Position numbers and translations under genes: made by a program
Part shown: positions 8,201-17,807 of the stretch, one piece after another
Numbering within the stretch: the first letter of the stretch is position 1
How the letters are laid out: each line of letters starts with the position of its first letter
Assembly (NCBI RefSeq): GCF_005049045.1
Contig: NZ_SUPK01000012.1
Location: 1 to 64,000 of the forward strand
From: Cohnella pontilimi
Lineage (GTDB): Bacteria > Bacillota > Bacilli > Paenibacillales > Paenibacillaceae
Direction: 5' to 3'
Length of the DNA stretch: 64,000 nt
The notes under the pieces: model-generated
Database searches by the model: none
What the model was told of the DNA's origin: nothing
Seen by the model: only the letters and a program-made list of their open reading frames with translations

Positions 8201-8227
8201 TAATTCCTAGTAAGTTCATCTGAATTA
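8201..8227 (-). promoter_or_regulatory. Candidate 27-bp CymR-type operator
   Basis: TAATTC at one end is exactly inverted as GAATTA at the other, separated by 15 nt. The site begins 5 nt after the -10 box of the cysH promoter and so covers the transcription start. The Rrf2-family cysteine regulator CymR recognises a 27-bp dyad in Bacillus; I recall length and half-site, not a verified matrix. Confidence 0.5.
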
Positions 8228-8232
8228 ACACC

Positions 8233-8261
8233 ATTATACCCCTTCTGCTCGAATCCAACAA
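8233..8261 (-). promoter_or_regulatory. Sigma-A promoter of cysH-sat
   Basis: -35 TTGTTG (8256-8261), 17-nt spacer and a perfect -10 TATAAT (8233-8238) on the minus strand, about 50 nt before the cysH start. Confidence 0.8.
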
Positions 8262-8330
8262 TAACGACAAGGAAAATTTCATGACAACCGCCTGCATGAA
8301 CCGCCATTTTATCGTATTCAACTGAAACAA

Positions 8331-8371
8331 AAAATGCCCCCTCCGCCGGATAAACCGGCAGAGAAGGCATT
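8331..8371 (-). terminator. Terminator after rpsI
   Basis: On the minus strand, AATGCC plus CTGCCGG pairs with CCGGCGG plus GGCATT, followed by TTTTTTG. It ends the rplM-rpsI operon. Confidence 0.85.
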
Positions 8372-8384
8372 GCCTGCATAAATA

Positions 8385-8777
8385 TTAGCGCTTCGAGAAC
8401 TGAGGCGCGCGGCGAGCCGCTTTCAAACCATATTTCTTACGTTCCTTCATACGCGGATCGCGCGTCAGGAATCCGGCTTTCTTCAGCGAAGAGCGCAGCT
8501 CCGGATCGGCTTTCAGCAGGGCGCGGGAAATCCCGTGACGGATTGCGCCGGCTTGTCCGGACGTTCCGCCGCCATGAGCGAGTACGAGGATGTCGTACTT
8601 GCCTGCAGTTTCCGTGAGCACGAGCGGTTGCTTCACAACCAGCTTCAGCGTTTCGAGACCGAAATATTCGTTGATGTCGCGTTTGTTGATGATGATGCGT
8701 CCTTCACCCGGCACGAGACGAACCCGCGCAACGGAATGCTTCCGACGACCCGTTCCAACATATTGCACTTGAGCCAT
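8385..8777 (-). CDS. rpsI: 30S ribosomal protein S9
   Basis: The 130-residue protein shows the S9 hallmarks: [15 protein letters not shown] near the N-terminus, the [21 protein letters not shown] core and the C-terminal FSKR whose last Arg reaches the P-site tRNA. The length is the family standard. GGAGG lies 8 nt before the ATG. It follows rplM by 15 nt in the conserved rplM-rpsI pair and is closed by a clear terminator. Confidence 0.98.
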   Translation of the reverse strand: MAQVQYVGTGRRKHSVARVRLVPGEGRIIINKRDINEYFGLETLKLVVKQPLVLTETAGKYDILVLAHGGGTSGQAGAIRHGISRALLKADPELRSSLKKAGFLTRDPRMKERKKYGLKAARRAPQFSKR

Positions 8778-8792
8778 TCGTTCGTCCTCCTA

Positions 8793-9230
8793 TTATCCGC
8801 GAAGTTCGTAAACTTCAGGTTGTTGGGCTTGATGCGGATGCTCCGCACCGGCATATACTTTCAGCTTCGACTGGAGTTGATGACCGAGCTTGTTATGCGG
8901 CAGCATGCCGTAAACCGCCAATTCGATCAAGCGGGCAGGCTTCTTGTTCAGCATTTCGCCTGCTGTCGTCGTTTTCAAGCCGCCCGGATAGTGGGAGTGC
9001 GTGTAGTATTTCTTTTGCTGCAGCTTTTTGCCGGTCAAAACGACTTTGTCGGCGTTGATGATGACCACGAAGTCACCCGTGTCGATGTGAGGGGTGAATT
9101 CCGGCTTGTGCTTGCCGCGGATCAGAGCGGCGGCTTCGCTGGCGAGACGGCCGAGGGTTTTGCCTTCGGCGTCGATCAGGAGCCATTTGCGCTCAACTTC
9201 ATTCACCTTCGCCATGTAAGTGGTACGCAT
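8793..9230 (-). CDS. rplM: 50S ribosomal protein L13
   Basis: From the ATG at 9228-9230, seven nt after GGAGG, the protein is 145 residues, the usual L13 length; the longer frame adds nine residues that would read through the binding site. [18 protein letters not shown] and the [10 protein letters not shown] block are diagnostic. L13 is an early 50S assembly protein. It heads the rplM-rpsI operon and has its own promoter and a 160-nt leader. Confidence 0.98.
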   Translation of the reverse strand: MRTTYMAKVNEVERKWLLIDAEGKTLGRLASEAAALIRGKHKPEFTPHIDTGDFVVIINADKVVLTGKKLQQKKYYTHSHYPGGLKTTTAGEMLNKKPARLIELAVYGMLPHNKLGHQLQSKLKVYAGAEHPHQAQQPEVYELRG

Positions 9231-9393
9231 GTAAGTTCCTCCTTCGGAAAATTTCAATCCGATTGTGTATAGGTTCCGTCTTCATTTGTCATAGGTATGA
9301 CAAGCTCATTAACAGTTGTGAATGGTTCATAAATACACAAGAAAAAGGTGACATTCCTTCATCGGGGCCGTGGGAAGCCATGAAGAAAGCACA
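9231..9393 (-). promoter_or_regulatory. Leader of rplM with an 18-nt palindrome
   Basis: The leader contains a perfect 18-nt palindrome (TTGTCATA-CC-TATGACAA on the minus strand, 9286-9303). Firmicutes rplM mRNAs carry an autoregulatory L13 leader; I cannot confirm that this sequence fits that model. Confidence 0.4.
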
Positions 9394-9399
9394 AATGTT

Positions 9400-9428
9400 A
9401 TTGTACAGGAATCGGGCGTTATAAGCAA
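9400..9428 (-). promoter_or_regulatory. Candidate promoter of rplM-rpsI
   Basis: -35 TTGCTT (9423-9428), 17-nt spacer and -10 TACAAT (9400-9405). The -35 is weak, the -10 strong. Confidence 0.5.
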
Positions 9429-9436
9429 GAAAAACT

Positions 9437-10270
9437 TTATACATGATCGGTAAGAGGCAATGTCTCTCCGTATTCGACGTTCCATAAGGTTAAGCCGTGG
9501 GGAACCGCCGTTGGTCCGGCCCGGGAGCGGTCTCGGGCGTTCAGAATGTCCGAGATATGTTCCGGCGCGATTTTGCCTTCCCCAACTTGCATCATCGTAC
9601 CGGCAATGATGCGTACCATGTTATAAAGAAAGCCGTTGCCGGTGACGTACAGGTGGATAATTCCGCGCTGTTTGCCGGGATACCGCTTAGCGTCGGCTTC
9701 TGCCATCGCACTCGAAAACACATCATATCGATGCTCGGTTTCCAGTCTCGCCTCGTATAGAGTGCGAATATGACTGGGTTTGGTGGACAGAGGGCTTGTG
9801 AAAGACGAGAAATCGTGCTCGCCGATCAAGTGCTGCAGCCCTTCTCTCATCGCCTCGACATTTAAGGGCGTATGATGGTGAAACTCATATTTTCTGCGAA
9901 AAACATCCGGATTTTTATTGCAGTTGATTGTGTAACGATACGTTTTTCGGCTGGCGGTGCGACGGGCATGAAAGTCATCCGGCACCTCGAAAGCCGAATG
10001 AACGACGATATCGTCCGGGAGCCTGGCGTTGAGCGCCAGCGTCCAACGAGAGGCCGGGATGTGCGAGTCCGTTCGGAAGTTGACGTGCATGCTTCTGGCG
10101 TGAACGCCGGCGTCCGTACGCCCTGATCCCGTGACGCGGATGTTCTCTCCCGTCAGCGTCAACAACGCATCCTCCAGCTTGTCCTGAACCGTATTCCCGC
10201 CGGGCTGGCTTTGGAATCCGTTATAATCCGTGCCGTCGTAGCCGATGACGACACATATGTTGCGCCGCAC
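9437..10270 (-). CDS. truA: tRNA pseudouridine(38-40) synthase TruA
   Basis: The protein has the TruA fold signature with YDGTDYNGFQ near the N-terminus and the catalytic Asp in SGRTDAGVHA. The MVRIIAGTM and GLTLWNVEY blocks near the C-terminus are typical. TruA converts uridines 38-40 of the anticodon arm to pseudouridine. I prefer the GTG at 10268-10270, eight nt from AAGGGTGG, giving 277 residues; an upstream in-frame GTG at 10282 sits inside that site. It lies between rplQ and rplM as in Bacillus subtilis, but the ECF transporter genes usually in between are missing. Confidence 0.95.
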   Translation of the reverse strand: MRRNICVVIGYDGTDYNGFQSQPGGNTVQDKLEDALLTLTGENIRVTGSGRTDAGVHARSMHVNFRTDSHIPASRWTLALNARLPDDIVVHSAFEVPDDFHARRTASRKTYRYTINCNKNPDVFRRKYEFHHHTPLNVEAMREGLQHLIGEHDFSSFTSPLSTKPSHIRTLYEARLETEHRYDVFSSAMAEADAKRYPGKQRGIIHLYVTGNGFLYNMVRIIAGTMMQVGEGKIAPEHISDILNARDRSRAGPTAVPHGLTLWNVEYGETLPLTDHV

Positions 10271-10307
10271 TATGACATCCACCCTTAAATCACTTTTGGG
10301 GAATTAC

Positions 10308-10348
10308 AAAAAAAGGATGAGCCGAATCGGGCGATTCGGGCCATCCTT
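10308..10348 (-). terminator. Terminator of the S10-spc-alpha supercluster (after rplQ)
   Basis: AAGGATG plus CCGAATCG pairs with CGATTCGG plus CATCCTT on the minus strand, followed by seven T residues. It lies between rplQ and truA. Confidence 0.88.
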
Positions 10349-10362
10349 CTTTGCTCCGTTCC

Positions 10363-10728
10363 TTACGCGCGGTCTACGAGTTCGAGATACACCATCGGAG
10401 CGGAGTCGCCGCGACGCGGGCCCAGCTTCAGAATGCGCGTATATCCACCCGCACGTTCCGCATAACGGGGCGCCAGATCGGAGAACAGTTTTTGGATGGC
10501 GTCTTGCTCGCCGTTCAAAGTCTCACGACGGACAAACGCTGCCACCTGACGACGAGCGTGCAGGTCGCCGCGTTTCGCGAGAGTGATCAGTTTCTCTGCG
10601 ATCGAACGCACTTCCTTGGCTTTCGCCTCGGTCGTTTGGATGCGTTCGTAAAGGAACAGGTCGGTCACCAGGTCACGGAAAAGAGCTTTCCGCGAGCTGG
10701 AGTCGCGACTCAATTTTTGATAAGCCAT
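10363..10728 (-). CDS. rplQ: 50S ribosomal protein L17
   Basis: The 121-residue protein begins [20 protein letters not shown], the standard L17 opening, and keeps the [14 protein letters not shown] helix. L17 sits near the peptide exit tunnel. A strong site (GGGAGG) precedes the ATG. It is the last gene of the supercluster, 74 nt after rpoA, and is followed by a strong terminator. Confidence 0.98.
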   Translation of the reverse strand: MAYQKLSRDSSSRKALFRDLVTDLFLYERIQTTEAKAKEVRSIAEKLITLAKRGDLHARRQVAAFVRRETLNGEQDAIQKLFSDLAPRYAERAGGYTRILKLGPRRGDSAPMVYLELVDRA

Positions 10729-10802
10729 CGGTTTTCCCTCCCTTAGCCGCGCGCAAAATCTGTAACGGCTTCGTTACGATTTGCCGCGCAGTATTGATGC
10801 TT

Positions 10803-11747
10803 CTAGTCTTCCATGCGAAGGCCCAAACCGAGTTCTTCGAGCTTCTCTTGTACTTCCTCCAAAGACTTGCGGCCCAGATTCCGAACCTTCATCATGTCTT
10901 CTTCGGTTTTCGTGATCAGCTCTTGTACGGTGTTGATGCCGGCACGTTTGAGGCAATTGTAGGAACGGACGGAAAGATCGAGCTCTTCGATAGTCATCTC
11001 GAGCACTTTCTCTTTTTTGTCCTCTTCCTTCTCTTTCATCGTTTCGGTATCTCTCGCTTCGTCCGTCAAGCCGACGAACAGCGAAAGGTGATCCGTCAGG
11101 ATCTTCGCACCCAAGCTGACGGCTTCTTCCGGACTGATGCTTCCGTCCGTCCATATTTCAAGCGTGAGTTTGTCGTAGTTGGTGACTTGGCCGACACGGG
11201 TATTTTCAACATTGTAGTTGACGCGCGTAATCGGCGTATAGATCGAATCGATCGGAATCACGCCGATCGGCTGGTCCTCTTTTTTGTTGCGGTCCGCCGG
11301 CACATAACCGCGTCCCGGCCTGGCGAAGATGCGCATGTGCAAACGAGCTCCTGGAGCCAGCGTGGCGATATGCAGATCCGGGTTGAGGATTTCCACATCG
11401 CTGTCGGCCCGGATGTCGCCGGCGGTAATAACGCCTTCGCCTTCCGCATCGATTTCCAGCACTTTTTCTTCGTCGGAGTGAATCTTCAGAGACAGACGCT
11501 TCAGATTGAGGATAATTTCCGTAACATCCTCAATAACGCCCGGTACTGTGGAGAACTCATGCAGGACGCCGTCGATCTGTACGGATACGACAGCTGCGCC
11601 CGGCAAGGACGACAACAGAATACGGCGGAGGGAATTCCCCAGCGTCATGCCGTAGCCGCGCTCGAGCGGCTCGACGACAAAACGTCCGTATTTTTTATCT
11701 TCCTGAATCTCCACCGATTCGATTTTTGGCTTCTCGATGACAATCAC
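10803..11747 (-). CDS. rpoA: DNA-directed RNA polymerase subunit alpha
   Basis: The N-terminal assembly domain ([17 protein letters not shown], then [14 protein letters not shown]), a flexible acidic linker ([14 protein letters not shown] region) and the helix-hairpin-helix C-terminal domain ([14 protein letters not shown], then [11 protein letters not shown]) are all intact. The GGAGG site is only 3 nt from the ATG at 11751 but 9 nt from the in-frame GTG at 11745-11747; starting there gives 314 residues, exactly the Bacillus subtilis length, with [10 protein letters not shown] matching its MIEIEKPKIE. I therefore prefer the GTG. A structured 200-nt spacer separates it from rpsK. Confidence 0.97.
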   Translation of the reverse strand: MIVIEKPKIESVEIQEDKKYGRFVVEPLERGYGMTLGNSLRRILLSSLPGAAVVSVQIDGVLHEFSTVPGVIEDVTEIILNLKRLSLKIHSDEEKVLEIDAEGEGVITAGDIRADSDVEILNPDLHIATLAPGARLHMRIFARPGRGYVPADRNKKEDQPIGVIPIDSIYTPITRVNYNVENTRVGQVTNYDKLTLEIWTDGSISPEEAVSLGAKILTDHLSLFVGLTDEARDTETMKEKEEDKKEKVLEMTIEELDLSVRSYNCLKRAGINTVQELITKTEEDMMKVRNLGRKSLEEVQEKLEELGLGLRMED

Positions 11748-11838
11748 AACCATAGCCCTCCTTCACAAGCGTAAACCGGGCGGCTCGAGGGCCTTACCCG
11801 CGTTTCGCGAGCGTAAACGTCGCTTGGCGATGCCGTAC

Positions 11839-11881
11839 GTTTACCCGCCCCTTCACGGGGTGAATCCTTCACGGGGTAAAC
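11839..11881 (-). other. Nested hairpin in the rpsK-rpoA spacer
   Basis: GTTTACCC (11839-11846) and GGGTAAAC (11874-11881) enclose a direct repeat, CCTTCACGGGGT, at 11850-11861 and 11866-11877. Further GTAAAC blocks occur at 11771 and 11813. The 206-bp spacer (11748-11953) is unusually long for this operon and holds no open frame of note. It could be an RNA leader of rpoA. Confidence 0.5.
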
Positions 11882-11953
11882 CATGTAGTATGCCTAACCA
11901 TTACAACCATTATTCACAAGTTGTTTTTGTTTGATACCACATTTCGGCGCTGC

Positions 11954-12355
11954 TTATACGCGGCGGCGCTTCGGAGGACGGCATCCGTTGTGCGGGATCG
12001 GCGTCACGTCTTTGATCATGCTGACTTCCAGACCTGCAGCCTGCAGCGAACGGATCGCGGCTTCGCGGCCGGCGCCAGGGCCTTTAACCATGACTTCAAC
12101 GGCACGCATGCCGTGTTCCATTGCAGCGCGGGCTGCGGACTCGGCGGCCATTTGCGCGGCGAAAGGCGTGCTCTTACGCGAACCTTTGAAGCCGAGGTTG
12201 CCGGAGCTTGCCCAGGAAACCGCGTTGCCGTGAGGATCCGTGATCGTCACGATCGTGTTGTTGAACGTGGAACGGATGTGAGCGACACCCGTCTCAATGT
12301 TTTTCCGGTCACGACGCTTCGTGCGTACGACCTTTTTGCCTTTAGGTGCTGCCAT
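11954..12355 (-). CDS. rpsK: 30S ribosomal protein S11
   Basis: The 133-residue protein carries the S11 signatures: [34 protein letters not shown] and the basic C-terminus [10 protein letters not shown]11 forms part of the 30S platform near the E site. The ATG is preceded by AAGGGGGG. It lies between rpsM and rpoA in the alpha operon part of the cluster. Confidence 0.98.
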   Translation of the reverse strand: MAAPKGKKVVRTKRRDRKNIETGVAHIRSTFNNTIVTITDPHGNAVSWASSGNLGFKGSRKSTPFAAQMAAESAARAAMEHGMRAVEVMVKGPGAGREAAIRSLQAAGLEVSMIKDVTPIPHNGCRPPKRRRV

Positions 12356-12373
12356 GCTTGTTATCCCCCCTTA

Positions 12374-12742
12374 TTACTTCTTCTTGTTCGCTACAGTACG
12401 GCGCGGGCCTTTGCGCGTACGTGCGTTGGTTTTCGTGCGTTGTCCGCGTACCGGGAGTCCGCGGCGGTGACGAATGCCGCGATAGCAGCCGATTTCGGTC
12501 AGGCGCTTGATGTTCAGAGCGATTTCACGACGGAGATCGCCTTCTACTTTTTGCGATTTATCGATCGCGTCGCGCAGACGACCCAGCTCGTCTTCCGTCA
12601 GATCGCGAACACGGGTGTCCGGATTGACTTCAGCCATTGCCAGCAGCTTCTGGGAAGTGGTTTTACCGATCCCGAAGATGTACGTCAGGGCGATTTCCAC
12701 GCGCTTGTCGCGCGGAAGGTCAACACCAGCAATACGTGCCAT
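12374..12742 (-). CDS. rpsM: 30S ribosomal protein S13
   Basis: The 122-residue protein begins [17 protein letters not shown] and contains [11 protein letters not shown] and the conserved [20 protein letters not shown] block. The Lys-rich tail [11 protein letters not shown] reaches the P-site tRNA. AGGAGG precedes the ATG. It follows rpmJ by 19 nt. Confidence 0.98.
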   Translation of the reverse strand: MARIAGVDLPRDKRVEIALTYIFGIGKTTSQKLLAMAEVNPDTRVRDLTEDELGRLRDAIDKSQKVEGDLRREIALNIKRLTEIGCYRGIRHRRGLPVRGQRTKTNARTRKGPRRTVANKKK

Positions 12743-12761
12743 GTGCTAGAAGCACCTCCTC

Positions 12762-12899
<138 letters not shown>

Positions 12900-13115
12900 T
12901 TATTTGCGGTAGGTGATACGGCCCCGCGTCAGATCGTAAGGCGAAAGCTGTATTACCACTTTGTCTCCCGTCAGAATCCGGATGAAGTGCATCCGCAACT
13001 TGCCGGAGACGTGAGCCAAAATCTGATGTCCGTTCTCTAACTCCACCTTGAACATCGCATTCGGAAGCGGTTCGATGACCGTTCCCTCTACTTCGATGAC
13101 GTCTTCTTTGGCCAC
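12900..13115 (-). CDS. infA: Translation initiation factor IF-1
   Basis: IF-1 is an S1-type OB-fold protein that blocks the A site during initiation. The sequence [20 protein letters not shown], then HISGK-like [14 protein letters not shown] and [12 protein letters not shown], is diagnostic. The longest frame opens at an ATG only one nt from AAGGAG; the GTG at 13113-13115, seven nt away, gives 71 residues beginning [11 protein letters not shown] like other IF-1 proteins and is preferred. It starts two nt after the stop of the KOW protein gene. Confidence 0.97.
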   Translation of the reverse strand: MAKEDVIEVEGTVIEPLPNAMFKVELENGHQILAHVSGKLRMHFIRILTGDKVVIQLSPYDLTRGRITYRK

Positions 13116-13117
13116 CG

Positions 13118-13414
13118 TCATTCTCCTTTCTCTTCAGCATGCGCTTCGGCTTTGCCGATAGCGAACCGGAGCTTCGCGTTCGTTACGCGGCCTGTTTCGC
13201 GAAGACTGTTCGCGACTTCCTCGCTATGGATCCCGAGCGGCTCGAGATGAAGCACGTTTTTGCGTTTGGACCGATCGAACCGGCGTTTGTCGCCGTCGGC
13301 CACGAGCGCGAATCGCTCGTCGACGAGTTCAAGAATAACGCACAACTGACCTTCGTCTTTGCCACGCCGGCTTCTCGCGATATCACCGGGCTTCCATTGG
13401 TACTGATGCGTCAT
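13118..13414 (-). CDS. KOW domain RNA-binding protein (YbzG-like)
   Basis: The 98-residue protein has one KOW-type beta-barrel: [17 protein letters not shown] at residues 7-23, with strands carrying [19 protein letters not shown]. Genes of this type sit between map and infA in Firmicutes (Bacillus subtilis ybzG) and resemble L14e/L6e ribosomal proteins. The C-terminus is charged and helical. A moderate AGGTGA site precedes the ATG. The precise function is not known; association with ribosomes is inferred from domain and context. Confidence 0.85.
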   Translation of the reverse strand: MTHQYQWKPGDIARSRRGKDEGQLCVILELVDERFALVADGDKRRFDRSKRKNVLHLEPLGIHSEEVANSLRETGRVTNAKLRFAIGKAEAHAEEKGE

Positions 13415-13432
13415 AGCGATTCACCTGGCTTT

Positions 13433-14179
13433 TTAAGCGCGGGTCAAAATTTCATACCCGTCTTCGGTTACGGCAATCGTATGCTCGAAATGCGCGCACA
13501 GCGATCCGTCCACCGTCACGACAGTCCAATTGTCGGAAAGAGTCTTCACATACCGTTCGCCCGCCACGACCATCGGCTCGATGGCGAGCGTCATTCCGGG
13601 TTTCAGCCTCGGGCCTCGGTCCGGTATGCCGTAATTCGGAATTTGCGGTTCCTCGTGAAGCTCGGCGCCGACGCCGTGTCCGACATACTCCCTCACGACC
13701 GAGAAACCGGCCTCTTCAATGACTTTCTGGATGCCGTGGGAGACGGTGAACAGCCTGACATCCGGACGAACGAGTTCTAGTCCCGCATATAGCGAAGCTT
13801 CCGTTACATCCAGAAGGCGCTGCGCCTCTTTGGAGATGGTGCCGACTCCGTAGGTCCAGGCGGAATCGCCGTGGTACCCCCGGAATTGCGCTCCAATATC
13901 GATGCTGATGATGTCGCCCTCTGCAAGCTTGCGCGGTCCCGGGAAACCGTGTACCAGTTCCTCGTTGACCGAAGCGCAGATGCTCGACGGAAAACCGTTA
14001 TAGCCTTTGAACGATGGAACGGCTCCCTGGCTTCGAATATACGAATCCGCAATTCTGTCCAGTTCCGCGGTTGTAATCCCCGGTGCGACCGCTTGTTTCA
14101 TGAGGCGGTGAGTTTCCGCCACAATGCGGCCGGCTTCGCGCATCAAGTTCAGTTCCGTTTCGGACTTGCATACGATCAT
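13433..14179 (-). CDS. map: Methionine aminopeptidase type I
   Basis: The 248-residue enzyme removes the initiator Met from nascent chains. The five metal ligands are seen in [18 protein letters not shown] (two Asp), YVGHGVG (His), AIEPM (Glu) and HFEHTIAV (Glu). The ATG at 14177-14179, five nt after the adk stop, follows a GAGGG site; the 88-residue extension of the longest frame is adk sequence in another frame and was discarded. It follows the adk-map order of Bacillus. Confidence 0.97.
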   Translation of the reverse strand: MIVCKSETELNLMREAGRIVAETHRLMKQAVAPGITTAELDRIADSYIRSQGAVPSFKGYNGFPSSICASVNEELVHGFPGPRKLAEGDIISIDIGAQFRGYHGDSAWTYGVGTISKEAQRLLDVTEASLYAGLELVRPDVRLFTVSHGIQKVIEEAGFSVVREYVGHGVGAELHEEPQIPNYGIPDRGPRLKPGMTLAIEPMVVAGERYVKTLSDNWTVVTVDGSLCAHFEHTIAVTEDGYEILTRA

Positions 14180-14184
14180 GGCGA

Positions 14185-14853
<669 letters not shown>

Positions 14854-16152
14854 TTACTTATTGATAAACCCTTTGTAATGCCGTTTGATCAACTGGCTCT
14901 CGATTTGCTTCATCGTCTCGAGCGCGACGCCGATTACGATCAGCAGCGAAGTGCCGCCGAGCGATACCGATCTTGGAAGACCGGCCAAAGCCGCGAAGAA
15001 TACGGGAAGAACCGAGATGAGCGCCAGGAAGATGGCGCCTGCCAGCGTAATACGGGTAATCAATTTCATCAGGTAACCCTGAGTCGGTTTACCCGGACGA
15101 ATGCCGGGAATATATCCGCCGTTCTTCTTCATGTTATCCGCCATTTGCTGCGGGTTAAACTGCACGAACGTGTAGAAGAACGTAAAACCGATAATCAGCA
15201 ATACGTAGAACGTCATGCCGAGCGGTTTGTCGTAGTTCAGGTTGCTCATAATCCATTGGGCCCAAGGCTTGCCGGACCAGAAGCCGGCGATCGTTACCGG
15301 GAACATGAGCAGCGACGAAGCGAAAATGACCGGAATAACACCCGCCCCATTCACTTTCAAAGGAATGTGGGTGGATTGTCCGCCGTACATTTTCTGTCCG
15401 ACGACGCGCTTGGCGTATTGCACCGGAATCTTCCGGATGCCTTGCTGCACATAGATGACCGCGGCAATGATCAGAACGATGGCGATCAGGATCACGACAA
15501 TCTTCACAATCGCCATGAACAATTGCGAAGCGCTGATGAACTCACTCGCATAAATATCGCGGGCGTGCTGAGGGATACGAGACACGATTGCGGCGAACAT
15601 CAGGATCGAAATCCCGTTGCCTACGCCTTTTTCGTTGATCTGCTCCCCAAGCCACATCAGAAATGCCGTACCAGCCGTCAGCACGATGGTGATCGTAGCG
15701 TAGGTTGCAACCGACGGATTAATGACCATCGGCACGTTGAACATCCGGTTAAAGCCTATGGTCGTCGCAAAGGCTTGAATCAAGCCGAGGATGACCGTAC
15801 CGTAACGGGTAACCTGCGCCAGCTTGCGTTTGCCGATCTCGCCTTCTTTTTGCCACTCGGAAAATTTCGGAATGACGTCCATCGACAACAGCTGTACGAT
15901 GATCGACGCTGTGATGTACGGCATGATCCCGAGCGCGAAGATCGAGAAATGGAACAACGCGCCGCCGGAAAACGTATTGAGCAGACCGAACAGGTCGCTG
16001 CCCTGTTGGTTCGCTTGGGCGAGCGCATCCCGGTTGATGTTCGGAACCGGCACGAACGAGCCGATCCGGTACACCAGCAGGATCATAAGCGTAAACAGGA
16101 TCCTCTTGCGCAGATCCTCGACTTTCCAAATGTTCTTGACGGTGTTGAGCAA
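14854..16152 (-). CDS. secY: Preprotein translocase subunit SecY
   Basis: The 432-residue protein forms the protein-conducting channel with SecE and SecG. Ten membrane helices are visible; the first block RIGSFVPVP, the plug region after NQQGSDLFGLLNTFSGGAL and the cytoplasmic loop GIRPGKPT are conserved. Translation starts at TTG (16150-16152) immediately after the rplO stop, with GAGGTGATC upstream. The opening MLNTVKNIWKVEDLRKRI aligns with other SecY proteins, which supports the TTG. Confidence 0.98.
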   Translation of the reverse strand: MLNTVKNIWKVEDLRKRILFTLMILLVYRIGSFVPVPNINRDALAQANQQGSDLFGLLNTFSGGALFHFSIFALGIMPYITASIIVQLLSMDVIPKFSEWQKEGEIGKRKLAQVTRYGTVILGLIQAFATTIGFNRMFNVPMVINPSVATYATITIVLTAGTAFLMWLGEQINEKGVGNGISILMFAAIVSRIPQHARDIYASEFISASQLFMAIVKIVVILIAIVLIIAAVIYVQQGIRKIPVQYAKRVVGQKMYGGQSTHIPLKVNGAGVIPVIFASSLLMFPVTIAGFWSGKPWAQWIMSNLNYDKPLGMTFYVLLIIGFTFFYTFVQFNPQQMADNMKKNGGYIPGIRPGKPTQGYLMKLITRITLAGAIFLALISVLPVFFAALAGLPRSVSLGGTSLLIVIGVALETMKQIESQLIKRHYKGFINK

Positions 16153-16596
16153 TTAGATCACCTCGGTTTTACCGCCGGCGGCCTGGATTTTTTCTGCTGC
16201 GGATTGCGAAAACTTGTGTGCTTTCACGGTCAGCTGCACGTTCAATTCACCGTTGCCGAGAACTTTGATGCCGTCTTTCGGGTTCTTGAGAATCCCTTCG
16301 GACAACAGCAGCTCGGGCGTTACTTCGGTACCTGCAGCAAATCCGTTCAGTTGATCCAGATTAACGATCGCATATACGGTCGCAAAACGATCATTATTAA
16401 AGCCGCGCTTCGGCAGACGACGGTACAGCGGGTTTTGACCGCCTTCGAATCCGGGACGAACACCGCCGCCGGAACGGGCGTTTTGACCTTTGTGACCGCG
16501 GCCGGACGTTTTGCCCAGTCCGCTGCCGGTACCGCGACCTACACGTTTGCGGCTGAACTTCGAACCTTCTGCCGGCTGGAGCTCATGCAATTTCAT
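16153..16596 (-). CDS. rplO: 50S ribosomal protein L15
   Basis: From ATG 16594-16596 the protein has 147 residues and begins [20 protein letters not shown]. The Gly/Arg-rich segment [20 protein letters not shown], which winds through 23S rRNA, is diagnostic. An in-frame GTG four codons upstream touches the GGAGG site and is unlikely to be used. Its stop abuts the secY start. Confidence 0.98.
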   Translation of the reverse strand: MKLHELQPAEGSKFSRKRVGRGTGSGLGKTSGRGHKGQNARSGGGVRPGFEGGQNPLYRRLPKRGFNNDRFATVYAIVNLDQLNGFAAGTEVTPELLLSEGILKNPKDGIKVLGNGELNVQLTVKAHKFSQSAAEKIQAAGGKTEVI

Positions 16597-16652
16597 CGTA
16601 CGTCGCACCTCCTATAAGAGTTATGCCGCTCTTTCGATCAGGCAGTTGTTGC

Positions 16653-16832
16653 TTATACTTCTTTCACTTCGACCAGGTGGCTGATCGTGTTGATCATGCC
16701 GCGGATGGCCGCATTGTCTTCTTTTACAACAGTCGAATTCGTCTTGCGCAAACCGAGAGACTTGACCGTCTGGCGTTGGTTCTCCGGACGTCCAATCAGG
16801 CTGCGCTTGAGGGTGATTTGCAGTTTCGCCAT
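16653..16832 (-). CDS. rpmD: 50S ribosomal protein L30
   Basis: The frame encodes 59 residues beginning [20 protein letters not shown] and ending [12 protein letters not shown], a standard short bacterial L30. It falls just below a 60-residue ORF cutoff and is easily missed. GGAGG lies 8 nt before the ATG. It sits between rpsE and rplO as usual. Confidence 0.97.
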   Translation of the reverse strand: MAKLQITLKRSLIGRPENQRQTVKSLGLRKTNSTVVKEDNAAIRGMINTISHLVEVKEV

Positions 16833-16845
16833 CTTATACCCCTCC

Positions 16846-17343
16846 TTAACCCAACAGCTCTTCCACGGTTTTGCCGCGGAGTTTCGCCACGTCTTCGGCG
16901 CGTTTCAGCCGGGAAAGACCTTCCAACGTCGCATTTACCATGTTGATGGAGTTGGAAGAACCCAGCGATTTCGTCAAAATGTCGCCGACACCGGCCAATT
17001 CGAGCACCGCACGGACAGGACCGCCTGCGATAACGCCCGTACCTTCGGATGCCGGTTTCAGCAGCACTTTGCCGGCGCCGAAATGTCCTACTACGGCGTG
17101 CGGAATGGTCGTGCCAACCAGCGGAACGTATACGAGATTTTTCTTCGCGTCTTCGACGCCTTTGCGGATCGCGTCCGGCACTTCGCCGGCTTTACCGATG
17201 CCCGCACCGACCCAGCCCTTGCCGTCGCCTACGACGACGAGCGCACTGAAGCTGAAACGGCGGCCGCCCTTGACGACTTTCGCGACACGATTGATTTGGA
17301 CCATTTTTTCCGTCAGTTCCAACGTATTCGGATCTACACGCAA
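16846..17343 (-). CDS. rpsE: 30S ribosomal protein S5
   Basis: The 165-residue protein shows the S5 dsRBD-like domain ([22 protein letters not shown]) and the C-terminal domain with [21 protein letters not shown]5 helps keep decoding accurate. Translation starts at TTG (17341-17343), eight nt after GGAGGG; the opening [10 protein letters not shown] aligns with other S5 proteins, so the TTG is credible. Confidence 0.98.
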   Translation of the reverse strand: MRVDPNTLELTEKMVQINRVAKVVKGGRRFSFSALVVVGDGKGWVGAGIGKAGEVPDAIRKGVEDAKKNLVYVPLVGTTIPHAVVGHFGAGKVLLKPASEGTGVIAGGPVRAVLELAGVGDILTKSLGSSNSINMVNATLEGLSRLKRAEDVAKLRGKTVEELLG

Positions 17344-17373
17344 GTCGTTAACCCTCCTTGTGTCCTAAAATAA

Positions 17374-17742
17374 TTAAAACTGAAGACCAGCTTCGCGAGC
17401 CGCGTCTGCCAGTGCTTGAATTCTTCCGTGGTACAAGTAACCGCCGCGATCGAACACGACGTTCTCATGACCTTTTTCTTTCGCGCGCTTGGCGATCAGT
17501 TCGCCCACTTTGCGAGCCGCTTCGACGTTGCCGCCGTTGCCGACTTGTCCGGACAGTTCCTTGTCTACCGTAGATGCGCTTGCCAGCGTAACGCCAGCTA
17601 CGTCATCGATCAGCTGAGCATAGATATGCTTGGAAGAACGGAACACGGCGAGGCGGGGACGTTCGACTGTACCCGTGATCTTCTTACGCACACGAAGATG
17701 ACGCTTCAGACGGGCTTTATTTTTGTCCGCTTTGGTAATCAT
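17374..17742 (-). CDS. rplR: 50S ribosomal protein L18
   Basis: The 122-residue protein carries the basic N-terminus that binds 5S rRNA and the [19 protein letters not shown] and [20 protein letters not shown] blocks. A GGGAG site precedes the ATG. It lies between rplF and rpsE. Confidence 0.98.
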   Translation of the reverse strand: MITKADKNKARLKRHLRVRKKITGTVERPRLAVFRSSKHIYAQLIDDVAGVTLASASTVDKELSGQVGNGGNVEAARKVGELIAKRAKEKGHENVVFDRGGYLYHGRIQALADAAREAGLQF

Positions 17743-17807
17743 TCCGAGTTTAACTCCCTTCTCGGCGTTGCATCTAGGCAGCTCTTAACCACCCGCAACT
17801 ACCTAAA

